Assembly: GCA_964458655.1 (NCBI GenBank)
Contig: CAYWJT010000002.1
Location: forward strand, 1 to 64,000
DNA: 64,000 bases
Direction of reading: 5' to 3'
Origin: CAYWJT01 sp964458655
GTDB lineage: Bacteria > Acidobacteriota > Aminicenantia > Aminicenantales > Saccharicenantaceae
Positions 53,385-61,635 of this stretch are shown here, one piece after another (positions within the stretch are counted from its first letter, which is position 1; each line of letters starts with the position of its first letter). The position numbers and the translations under genes are program-made. The notes below the pieces were generated by a model. It ran no database searches. It saw nothing but the letters and a program-made list of their open reading frames with translations, and had not been told where the DNA came from.

Positions 53385-56300
53385 GTGAGCGGCCGAGTTC
53401 TGCCCTTCATCGCCCTGGCCGTTTTTCTCACGGGGCGCGCGTCCGTCCAGCCACCGCCCGCAGAGTCCGCCGCCCGAACCGCCGGCGACGACCTCTTGCA
53501 GAATGAGACCCTTGCTCTTCAGATGCGCGCTGCCGGCCGCCTCAACCTCATGAACAAGCTTACCGGCAGGTCTTACGACATCATAGCCGCGCCGTTCGAC
53601 TTGCTGATGGAGCTCGATGGGCGTAGGGTCCGCGCCGCCTCTAACGATTTCGAGCCGCCTTCGGTCGGGCGGCCTTCGGCGGACACCCTGCGCGCCAGCT
53701 ACGATGGAAAGGGGGATCTCGCGGGCCTGACGGTCGAAGTGGAATATCGGCTCGCGCCGCGAAGCTGGTATGTCCGCAAACGTATCAGTCTACTCAACCG
53801 ACGCACCTCTCCGGTCGTCGTCCGGGACGCCACGGTCGACGCGTTCCGCATCGAGAACGTCCCCTGGCCCGAAAAGGTGCAGAACCCGGTTTTCCTGGAC
53901 GGGCAGGTCTTCTGGGGGTTGGAATGGCCGATCGCCGATGTTGCGGTGCGCGACGGACGCCTGGTGCTGGCCCATTTTCCCGCGGCCGAGGTCCCGCCCG
54001 GCGGGACTTGGACGAGCAAGGTCAGCGGTTTCGGAGTATCTGCGTCCGGGCGGGCCGAGGAGGCCTTTGGCAGGTACATCCTGGAGATCCGGGCCAACCG
54101 CGTGGACTTCGCCACGTTCTATTTCGATTGGCTCTGTCACGACAATTCGGGCCCGCGCCAGGCCGAGGTTCTGGCCAATCTCGCCGCTTTGCGCCGCCTC
54201 AAAGGGCTCTACGGCCTGCAGTTCGACATATACAATTCCGACGCAGGGCTCGTCGAGTCCCAGGGGACATATTATCCCCAATTCAAGGCCGATTTCCTGG
54301 CGCGGTTCCCGGACGGCCTGAAGCCGCTCGCCGAGGCCTCAAAGGCGCTCGGCATGCGCCTCGGGCTCTGGCTCGGCCCGGACGGCTTCGGCGAGACGCC
54401 GGACGCGATGGCCGCCCGCCGGGAACAATTGCTGGCCTGGGTCCGGGACTTCAACGTCGGGCTGTTCAAGATGGACACCGTCGTCTCGGAGCTCGCCCAT
54501 CCGGATAAGTACGTCCTGGAGAAGAAATACCAGGCCCTGGCCGACGCCCTCGCCCAGGCGCGGCGCATCGACCCGGAGTTCATCGCCATCAATCACCGCA
54601 TCAACGATTCGCCGTACATGCTGACGATCACGGATTGCCTGCTCTGGCGCGGCGAGGAGACCTACATCGACGTCCATATCAGCAACGAAACGGCGAGCCT
54701 CTACAACCGCGACTGCTCGATCGGCCGCGAACTCACCTCGGAATTCTTCGGGACGCCCTGCCGGCTGTTCGAGGACCACGGCATTTGCTTCAACAGCTGC
54801 CTCGAGAAGTGGGATGATGACCTGGTGACGCAGGCCTTCGGCCGCGCTTCGGTGCTCTCGCCCGAGATGTACGGGACGTTCTTTTTCCTCGGCGACGAGG
54901 ACTATCCTCGCCTGGCCCGGCTGATCCAGCTGCACAAGCGGCTCGAACCCCTGCTGAAGACGGCCTACCCGCTGCCCGGCGGGGACATCGCTCACGCCGA
55001 CGGCGCCTCCTCGTTGGTGCTCGTCCGCAACATGACGTGGGAGCCGGCGGTCAAAACGATCCCTCTCGACGCGTCGATCGGCCTCGCCGCAGCACCCGGC
55101 ACGGCCCTGACCGTGAGGCAGCGCCATCCCTGGGAAACCCTGATCAAGAGGGCGGGCGAAGGGGCCGTTTTCGGCGGGACGCTCCAAGTTGAAATGGACC
55201 CTTTCAGCCTCCGGCTCATCCAGGTAGACACCGTGCCTCCCGCCGAGCCGATCGTGGCCGGTGTACCATACGAGGTCGTACCCGGGCCGGACGCGGGAAA
55301 CTTCGGCGTCAAACTACTCGGAACGCCGGGACAAACAGCCGAGGTGGCGCTCCTCAATTTCGGGGGCCGATCGGTCCGGACGGCCGCCGGAAGGGCCGTG
55401 CCGACGGTTAAAGCTACCTGGCGTGTTTCTTTCCCCGGCCCGGCCGCAGCGGGGCCGTCCTTCGCCAAGCTGGCCGATTTCAGGGACGATCCCGCCCTGG
55501 CCGCAGACGGAACCCGCCTGGCTGAGCTGGCCAAGTTCACAATCGATGATGACGCCCTCGAGGTCCGGGAAATGGTCCGCCTGAAACGAGCCCCCTCCAG
55601 CCTGGCCGAGATCGAGGCCTGCCGGGCGTACATGTGGGACAAGGTCGCGGCCGCTGAAGGGACCTTTCTCAACGCCTTCGACGGCGACCCGGAGACGAGG
55701 TGGAGCGACGGGTTCCCGCGGCGCAGCCCCTACACGGGCAGCCCGGCCCCCTATCGCGCCGGAACGTCCCTCTGGCGCATCGACCTCGGACAAACGACCG
55801 ATCTGGCGACGCTCGAGCTGCGCATCGTCAGGCGGACCGACGCGGCCTTTCTTGACGCCGTCGAAACGTCGCCCGACCTGATCGAGTGGACGCGGACGGA
55901 TGGTCTGAGCCTGGCTGCGACCGAAGGCATCCCGTTCGCGGGAACGCTCAGGCAGCGCGGCAAGACGATCAAGATCTTCGATGTCGAAGCGGGCGATAAG
56001 AGCCCCGTTTCGATCCTCGTTCCGCTTGAAGGCAAGCCGTGCCGCTATGTGAGGATCCGGGGCCGCAACTTCAGCGTCTCGGAAATCATCGGCTATGACG
56101 GCGCGGGGCGGCCCCTGGACCGGAGCGGCTGGCGGGCCACGAATTTCCTGGGCGAGACCTCCGTGCCCCGCCGCGTCCTGACGGCAGCCCACGTCCCTGC
56201 TGATGGCGCGCCAGGCCGCGAATACGCCGTCGCGGTCACGGCCGGGCCGGCCAAGTTCGATCCCGTCGACGGCGTCTACGTCGTGGCTCTCGTCGACGGC

Positions 56301-56573
56301 CGTCCCGTCGTCCCGCGCCACCGGGTCCCGAGCTACCCATATCACAACTATGAATGGAACTCGGGGGCGCCGAAGCTTGCGGGCATGACTTTCCGGCTCC
56401 CGGTCGACCCGGCTTGGAAAGGCAGGACCGTGGAATTCCGGGTCATGATGTTCTGCGCCGGCGCCGAGGGGGCGCGGGCCGAGCTCCGCCTCGTGACGCC
56501 GAAGCGCGTCTTCGCCGAGATCCCGCTCCACGTCGGTCCGACTGGCATAAGGAAGGACGAGCGACGACCATGA
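53385..56573 (+). CDS. GH36-like glycosidase with discoidin-type domain
   Basis: This 1062-residue exported protein resembles clan GH-D alpha-galactosidases. A beta-sandwich N-domain (to about residue 240) precedes a TIM barrel. The barrel has GLYGLQFDIYNSDAGLV, GMRLGLWLGPDGFGETP and VGLFKMDTVVSELA; Asp364 in FKMD fits the nucleophile of the KWD-type motif. A later barrel region is WRGEETYIDVHISNETA. At about residues 740-900 a discoidin (F5/8 type C) domain appears (FDGDPETRWSDGFP, WRIDLGQTTDLATLELRIV), probably binding carbohydrate. The family often cleaves alpha-galactosides, but the true substrate is unknown. The GTG at 53385 follows GGGGGG. Its stop overlaps the next gene by the four bases ATGA. 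Confidence 0.82.
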   Translation: MSGRVLPFIALAVFLTGRASVQPPPAESAARTAGDDLLQNETLALQMRAAGRLNLMNKLTGRSYDIIAAPFDLLMELDGRRVRAASNDFEPPSVGRPSADTLRASYDGKGDLAGLTVEVEYRLAPRSWYVRKRISLLNRRTSPVVVRDATVDAFRIENVPWPEKVQNPVFLDGQVFWGLEWPIADVAVRDGRLVLAHFPAAEVPPGGTWTSKVSGFGVSASGRAEEAFGRYILEIRANRVDFATFYFDWLCHDNSGPRQAEVLANLAALRRLKGLYGLQFDIYNSDAGLVESQGTYYPQFKADFLARFPDGLKPLAEASKALGMRLGLWLGPDGFGETPDAMAARREQLLAWVRDFNVGLFKMDTVVSELAHPDKYVLEKKYQALADALAQARRIDPEFIAINHRINDSPYMLTITDCLLWRGEETYIDVHISNETASLYNRDCSIGRELTSEFFGTPCRLFEDHGICFNSCLEKWDDDLVTQAFGRASVLSPEMYGTFFFLGDEDYPRLARLIQLHKRLEPLLKTAYPLPGGDIAHADGASSLVLVRNMTWEPAVKTIPLDASIGLAAAPGTALTVRQRHPWETLIKRAGEGAVFGGTLQVEMDPFSLRLIQVDTVPPAEPIVAGVPYEVVPGPDAGNFGVKLLGTPGQTAEVALLNFGGRSVRTAAGRAVPTVKATWRVSFPGPAAAGPSFAKLADFRDDPALAADGTRLAELAKFTIDDDALEVREMVRLKRAPSSLAEIEACRAYMWDKVAAAEGTFLNAFDGDPETRWSDGFPRRSPYTGSPAPYRAGTSLWRIDLGQTTDLATLELRIVRRTDAAFLDAVETSPDLIEWTRTDGLSLAATEGIPFAGTLRQRGKTIKIFDVEAGDKSPVSILVPLEGKPCRYVRIRGRNFSVSEIIGYDGAGRPLDRSGWRATNFLGETSVPRRVLTAAHVPADGAPGREYAVAVTAGPAKFDPVDGVYVVALVDGRPVVPRHRVPSYPYHNYEWNSGAPKLAGMTFRLPVDPAWKGRTVEFRVMMFCAGAEGARAELRLVTPKRVFAEIPLHVGPTGIRKDERRP

Positions 56574-59425
56574 CAGGCTCCCGGAAGATGACCCTGACGC
56601 TCTTCGCGGCCGCCCTCCTGGCCCTCGCGGCTTGCGGGCCGGAAGGCTCATCCGGATCCCGGCCGGCCCCCGAGGGGGAATGCCTGTCGGAAAAGCTGTT
56701 CTTCAACCCCCCGCAGTCGGCCCGGCCGAGCGTTCTATGGGCCTGGCTCAACGGCTTCGTCGACCGCGACCAGCTGACCCGGGAGCTGGAGGAGCTGAAG
56801 GCCAAAGGGTTCGGGGGAGCCATAATCTGGGACGTGGGCAGCCTCCGCGACCCGAAAAAGATCATCCCGGCCGGGCCCGCCTTCCTCGGCCCGGAATCTG
56901 TGGCCAGCATCTCCCACGCGATCGACGTGGCCGACCGCCTCGGACTCAGGCTGGGCCTGTTCGCCTCGAGCAGTTGGAACGCGGGAGGCTCCTGGATCGA
57001 ACCCGAAAACGCCAGCAGGAGGCTGCTGTGTAGGGAGATCAAAGCCCATGGGCCGGGGCGCATCCGGACGATAGTCCCGCTCCCCGAGGGTGTGACCGAC
57101 CGCCGGAAGGACATCGCCGTCCTGGCCGTCGCCGCGGGCCGCCCAACGATGGACATCTCGCGATATGTGGACCGCGAGGGACGCTTGGACTGGGTGGCGC
57201 CGGCCGGCGAATGGCGGGTCATGCGCTTCGTCGCCAGCAATACGGGGCAAACCCTCGAATGCCCGAGCCCGAACTCCGACGGCCTGATCATCGACCACCT
57301 GAGCCGAGAGGCCGCGAGAGTCCATATCACACATATCCTCGACCGGATCCTGAGCGCTCGGAACGCCCTCGACGCGCTCGACACGCTCATGCTCGACAGC
57401 TACGAAGTCGCTGAGGCAGTCGATTGGACGGACGATTTCATCGACGCTTTTCGGAAGCGGCACGGCTACGACCCGGTGCCCTACCTGCCCGCGCTGTTCG
57501 ACCCCACGGTGCCTGACGCCGGGGTCGCCGAGCGCTTCCTTTATGATTACCGGAAGACGGTCAGCGACCTGATCATCGACAACCATTTCCGCACGGTCCG
57601 GGAGCTGCTGAACAAGCGGGGGTTGCGCCTCCTGGCCGAAGCGGGGCACGGCGGATCGGCCCGCGTGGACGCCCTCAAGGCGTTGGGCTCGGCCGATATC
57701 CCGATGGGGGAGTTCTGGAACCACCAGCGGTTCTGGGTGGTCAAGGAAGCCGCCAGCGCCGCCCATATCTACGGCAAGCGCATCGTCGACGCCGAGGCCC
57801 TGACCGGCTGGCGCAACTGGCAGGAGGGGCCCGCGGAATACAAACGGCGGTTCGATATCGCCCTTTGCGCCGGGCTGAACCATCCCACTTTCCATACCTT
57901 CACTCACAATCCGCCGGCCGCGGGCCGGCCCGGCTTTGTCTACCACGCCGGCGAGCACTTCAACGTCAACACCACCTGGTGGGGCCAGGCCGGGCCGCTG
58001 ATCGAGTATATGTCCCGCTGCGATTACCTTCTCCAGCAGGGCCTCTTCGTGGCCGACGTCGCTTTCTATTACGGCGACCAGGCGCCCAACCTCGTGCCGG
58101 CGCGGCGGATCGATCCCGACATCGAGCCCATCTATCCGGACACGGCCTGCCTGCACTGCGGCAAACCCAAGCCGGTCCAGACCTCATCGTTGGACCTTGG
58201 GTATGATCATGATTACGTCAATTCCGAAGTCATTTTGGAGAGGATGAGGGTGTCGGGCGGGCGCATCGCTCTCCCGGACGGGTTGAGCTACGCCCTGCTC
58301 GTCCTGCCGGACCGGGAGGACATGCCTCTTGCGGTCCTGCGCAAGCTCGGCGAGCTCGTAGGGGCCGGAGCGACGGTCGTCGGGCGGAAGCCCGTCCGCT
58401 GCCCAAGCCTGGCCGGCTTCCCCGCCTGCGACGACAAGGTCAGGGCCCTGGCCGACCGGATCTGGGGGCCATGCGACGGCGCCGCGGTCAAGGAACACCG
58501 CTACGGGAAAGGCCGCGTAGTCTGGGGTGTGCCTCTCAACGACCTCCTGCGCGACCGCGGGCTGGGGCCCGACTTCCAAGCGCTCGGCGTTGCCAACGCC
58601 GACCGGCACGTAGATTTCATACACCGGGCCACCGACCGCGAGGACATCTACTTCGTCTCCAACAGCGCCGGGACCGCTGAAACCTTCGAGGCCGTGTTCC
58701 GGGTTAGGGAGGGGCGGACGCCGGAGTTCTGGGATCCCGCCTCGGGGACGATCGTCCCGTGCCGGTCGTTCGCCCGGGTCGAGGGCGGCTGCCAGCTGAC
58801 CTTGGACATTCCCGCCTATGGCTCCATCTTCGTAGTCTTCCGTGAGACGCCGACTCCGGCGGCCTTTCTGTCCCCAGAACCCTTGAAGGCGGATGACCGG
58901 CCGGCCATCACCGTCTCCGGGCCCTGGACGGTCCGCTTCCCGCCGGGCTGGGGCGCGCCGGAGTCCGTCCTTTGGAACGGCCTCGTCAGCTGGACCGAAG
59001 CGGACGACCCGGGCATCCGCTATTTCTCCGGGACGGCGGCATATACGGCGGAATTCGACTTCGGCGAGCAGCGGCTCCAGGAGGGGCGAAGCTGGCTCCT
59101 CGACCTCGGGAAGCTCCGGGAAGTCGCCGAAGTGGCTCTCAACGGCCGAGATCTCGGCATCCTTTGGAAGGAGCCCTTTCAAGCGGATATCACGGCCGCC
59201 CTGAGAGCGGGCCGGAACATCCTCGAGGTCAGAGTCACGAACCTCTGGAACAACCGCCTCGTGGGCGACCTCCTGGATCCGGCCCATGGACCGTTCGCGC
59301 GCACCAACATGGTCCTCAAGACGCGGGACCTGATCCCGTCCGGGCTGTTCGGGCCGGTGACCGTCCGGCGAGCCGCCCGACGGTCGTCCGGCGACTCGGC
59401 TCCCGCGCCCGGATCGGCCCATTGA
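56570..59425 (+). CDS. GH106 alpha-L-rhamnosidase lipoprotein (copy 2)
   Basis: ATG 56570 overlaps the stop of the GH36-like gene (ATGA), so the two are translationally coupled; GGAAGGA lies upstream. The 951-residue product is a lipoprotein (LFAAALLALAACGPEG). It has the same GH106 blocks as the copy at 50165: VLWAWLNGFVDRDQLTRELE, GPAFLGPESVASISHAIDVA, LGLFASSSWNAGGSWIEPEN and MLDSYEVAEAVDWTDDF. The C-terminal modules (GPWTVRFPPGWGAPESVLWN and LGKLREVAEVALNGRDLGIL) are shared as well. A CLHCGKPKPVQ segment in the middle is a Cys pair not found in the other copy. The two paralogues may act on different linkages. GH29 follows after 36 bases. Confidence 0.92.
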   Translation: MTGSRKMTLTLFAAALLALAACGPEGSSGSRPAPEGECLSEKLFFNPPQSARPSVLWAWLNGFVDRDQLTRELEELKAKGFGGAIIWDVGSLRDPKKIIPAGPAFLGPESVASISHAIDVADRLGLRLGLFASSSWNAGGSWIEPENASRRLLCREIKAHGPGRIRTIVPLPEGVTDRRKDIAVLAVAAGRPTMDISRYVDREGRLDWVAPAGEWRVMRFVASNTGQTLECPSPNSDGLIIDHLSREAARVHITHILDRILSARNALDALDTLMLDSYEVAEAVDWTDDFIDAFRKRHGYDPVPYLPALFDPTVPDAGVAERFLYDYRKTVSDLIIDNHFRTVRELLNKRGLRLLAEAGHGGSARVDALKALGSADIPMGEFWNHQRFWVVKEAASAAHIYGKRIVDAEALTGWRNWQEGPAEYKRRFDIALCAGLNHPTFHTFTHNPPAAGRPGFVYHAGEHFNVNTTWWGQAGPLIEYMSRCDYLLQQGLFVADVAFYYGDQAPNLVPARRIDPDIEPIYPDTACLHCGKPKPVQTSSLDLGYDHDYVNSEVILERMRVSGGRIALPDGLSYALLVLPDREDMPLAVLRKLGELVGAGATVVGRKPVRCPSLAGFPACDDKVRALADRIWGPCDGAAVKEHRYGKGRVVWGVPLNDLLRDRGLGPDFQALGVANADRHVDFIHRATDREDIYFVSNSAGTAETFEAVFRVREGRTPEFWDPASGTIVPCRSFARVEGGCQLTLDIPAYGSIFVVFRETPTPAAFLSPEPLKADDRPAITVSGPWTVRFPPGWGAPESVLWNGLVSWTEADDPGIRYFSGTAAYTAEFDFGEQRLQEGRSWLLDLGKLREVAEVALNGRDLGILWKEPFQADITAALRAGRNILEVRVTNLWNNRLVGDLLDPAHGPFARTNMVLKTRDLIPSGLFGPVTVRRAARRSSGDSAPAPGSAH

Positions 59426-59461
59426 GATATCTCGGCGCGGCCGAGAGAAAGGAGAATGGAC

Positions 59462-61003
59462 ATGAGACATCCACGATCGATCCTGGCCTTGGCTCTAATG
59501 CTGTTTTCCGCCGCCGGCGTCGCCCTGGTCGGCCGACCCGTGGGCCAGGGCGGCCAGGCGGGCCCGGCGGCCCGCCGGACGGTCTCTCCGTCGTGGGAAT
59601 CTCTCAGCAGGATCCCCACGCCGCAGTGGCTGCGTGACGGGAAGTTCGGCATCTACACCCACTGGGGCGTTTACGCGGTGCCGGCGGTGGGCCCGAACGG
59701 CACGTGGTATTCCCATAACATCTACATGAACCCGAACTCGCCGGAGCGGGTCTACCACGAAGCGACCTATGGGCCGCTCGAGAAGTTCGGCTACAAGGAC
59801 TTCATCCCGATGTTCACGGGGGCCAAGTTCAACGCCGACGAATGGGCTGACTTGTTCCGCAGGGCCGGGGCTCGCTTCGCCGGCCCCGTAGCCGAACATC
59901 ATGACGGCTTTTCGATGTGGGACACGGCCTATTCGGATTGGAACGCGGCCAAAATGGGCCCAAAACGGGACATCGTCGGCGAGCTTTCGACGGCCATCAA
60001 GAAGGCCGGGTTGAAGTTCGTCACCGCCTTCCACCACGCCGAGAACTGGTACTTCTTCCCGGTCTGGGACAAGCGCTACGACTGCGGGGACCCTCGTTAC
60101 TCCGGCCTCTACGGGCCCATCCATGAGAAGGGCGCACAGCCCGACAAGGCTTTCTTGGACCGCTGGGCGGCCAAGGTCCGGGAGGTTATCGACAAGTATC
60201 GGCCGGATTTCCTATGGTTCGACTTCGGCCTGGGTTTCGTGCCGGAGGCCTATAAGAAGGAGCTCCTCGCTTACTTCTTCAACGCTGCGGCCGCGGAGGG
60301 CCGGGAGGTCGTGGTCAGCTACAAAGACCATGATCTGCCGCCGGGCGTCGGGATCAACGACCTCGAGCTCGGACAGGAACGGGAGCTGACCTACCACGAA
60401 TGGATCACGGATTCCTCGGTGGACAACCAGGGCGCGTGGGGCTATGTCCGGGGAGCGGGCTTCAAGACGACCGAGAACCTCATCCATAATCTCATGGACC
60501 GGATCAGCAAGAACGGTTACCTCCTTCTCAACGTCGGCCCGAAGCCGGACGGCACGATCCCTGAAGAGGCCCGGGAGATACTGCTCGGGCTGGGCCGGTG
60601 GCTCGAGGTGAACGGCGAGGCTGTTTACGGCACCAGGCCCTGGGTCGTCGCCGGCGAGGGCCCGACCAAGCTCGACGCCGACGGGGCCTTCAACGAGCGG
60701 GACACCCTTCGTTACAAGGCCCAGGACATCCGCTTCACGGCCAAGGGAGATGTCCTTTACGCCACGGCGCTCGGCTGGCCCGGCGAGAGGATCCTCATCA
60801 AGAGCTTGGCCGGCGGTCCCAACCCGGGGCGGAACTTCTGGAACGGCCTGTACCCGTCCGAGATCGTCTCGGTCAGCATGCTCGGCGACGGCCGGCCCCT
60901 GAAATGGGAGATGACCAAAGAGGGCATGACGATCGAAACGCCCCCGACGAGGCCGTGCGCCCATGCCTATGTATTCAAGATCGTCAGGCGCGCGCCATTT
61001 TGA
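59462..61003 (+). CDS. GH29 alpha-L-fucosidase
   Basis: A retaining exo-enzyme that releases L-fucose. The start at 59462 is favoured because AAGGAG lies seven bases upstream; the ATG at 59456 sits only one base from that site. The signal peptide is SILALALMLFSAAGVAL. The barrel has FGIYTHWGVYAVPAV, AEHHDGFSMWD (His146-His147) and PDFLWFDFGLGF, with Asp254 as the nucleophile; the acid/base residue is not evident. LLLNVGPKPDGTIPEEARE is the usual late barrel motif. Length 513 is normal. It follows GH106 in the plus-strand operon and complements the GH95 at 38356, giving two unrelated fucosidase folds in one locus. Confidence 0.95.
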   Translation: MRHPRSILALALMLFSAAGVALVGRPVGQGGQAGPAARRTVSPSWESLSRIPTPQWLRDGKFGIYTHWGVYAVPAVGPNGTWYSHNIYMNPNSPERVYHEATYGPLEKFGYKDFIPMFTGAKFNADEWADLFRRAGARFAGPVAEHHDGFSMWDTAYSDWNAAKMGPKRDIVGELSTAIKKAGLKFVTAFHHAENWYFFPVWDKRYDCGDPRYSGLYGPIHEKGAQPDKAFLDRWAAKVREVIDKYRPDFLWFDFGLGFVPEAYKKELLAYFFNAAAAEGREVVVSYKDHDLPPGVGINDLELGQERELTYHEWITDSSVDNQGAWGYVRGAGFKTTENLIHNLMDRISKNGYLLLNVGPKPDGTIPEEAREILLGLGRWLEVNGEAVYGTRPWVVAGEGPTKLDADGAFNERDTLRYKAQDIRFTAKGDVLYATALGWPGERILIKSLAGGPNPGRNFWNGLYPSEIVSVSMLGDGRPLKWEMTKEGMTIETPPTRPCAHAYVFKIVRRAPF

Positions 61004-61120
61004 GCCGGCCAAGTGGCTGTTCTTCAGGCGGCCGACGGCTTGACGCGTTCGCATGGCCCGAATAAGTTCAACGGACGTGACCCGGGCCGCTCCGGGCCGA
61101 GGCCGCTTCCGGAGGGTCGA

Positions 61121-61498
61121 ATGCGATATCGGATCTGGGGCTGGCTTTTAGCGGCGGTCCTCGCGATAGCCGTCGCCGATGACCGCGTAACGCACGCGGC
61201 CCTGGGCGGTGCCAGACGGATAGGGAAGCCCATACTTTATGGGTTCACGGACCAGGCGGTGACGAGTCTCACGGCGCTGACGAACTCCTGGAATCATCCC
61301 CCGGCTGTCGCCGGCGCCGCGGGATGCGAGAGCCGAGGCTACGATCCGTCCCAGCGGGCCTATGTTCTGGCCGCGACGGGCCGGCCGATCTCGTGCACGC
61401 TGCAGGGCTCAGCGGACACCCCGGTCGTGAACCCGTGCTTCGTGATCGAAGATTGGGACTGCGCCTCCGCGGCCGGGTCACGATCAACGGCCGGGTAA
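61121..61498 (+). pseudogene. Internally deleted LamG-family gene remnant
   Basis: GGAGGG precedes the ATG, and a normal signal peptide (IWGWLLAAVLAIAVADD) is followed at once by the C-terminal part of the copy 3 family. ILYGFTDQAVTSLTALTNSW and GYDPSQRAYVLAATGRPISC match NIYGLTDLPAADLAALNRSW and GFDPRQKAFLLTREGERLSF of that protein. NPCFVIEDW matches its NPCFVIRGW. The LamG domain and the conserved module are missing. The frame then shifts: VTINGRVI in the next frame matches the following VRLKIDGQV. It lies after GH29 on the plus strand. Confidence 0.75.
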
Positions 61499-61635
61499 TC
61501 CGACGGCGGCTCCGATCTCCAGGTGAACGGCTCGAACTTTACGACCTCGGGCTTGGGCTGCCCATAGGCCCTTTGAAGCGGAAGCATCAGCATCATAAGG
61601 CTCCCGACCAAGAAGACGCTCTTTCGGGCGTTCAT
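61360..61635 (-). pseudogene. 5' fragment of a propeller-like gene joined to inverted remnant
   Basis: The frame starts at ATG 61635, overlapping the GH63 stop (ATGA), with AAGGAGG upstream. It encodes a good signal peptide (SVFLVGSLMMLMLPLQRAYG) and then FEPFTWRSEPPSDYP, similar to VPRIWKSEPPDGCPFEPS of the gene at 17907. After about residue 47 (near 61497) it runs into the reverse of the LamG-family remnant and carries no further homology. Expression would give a 91-residue chimera. Confidence 0.6.
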
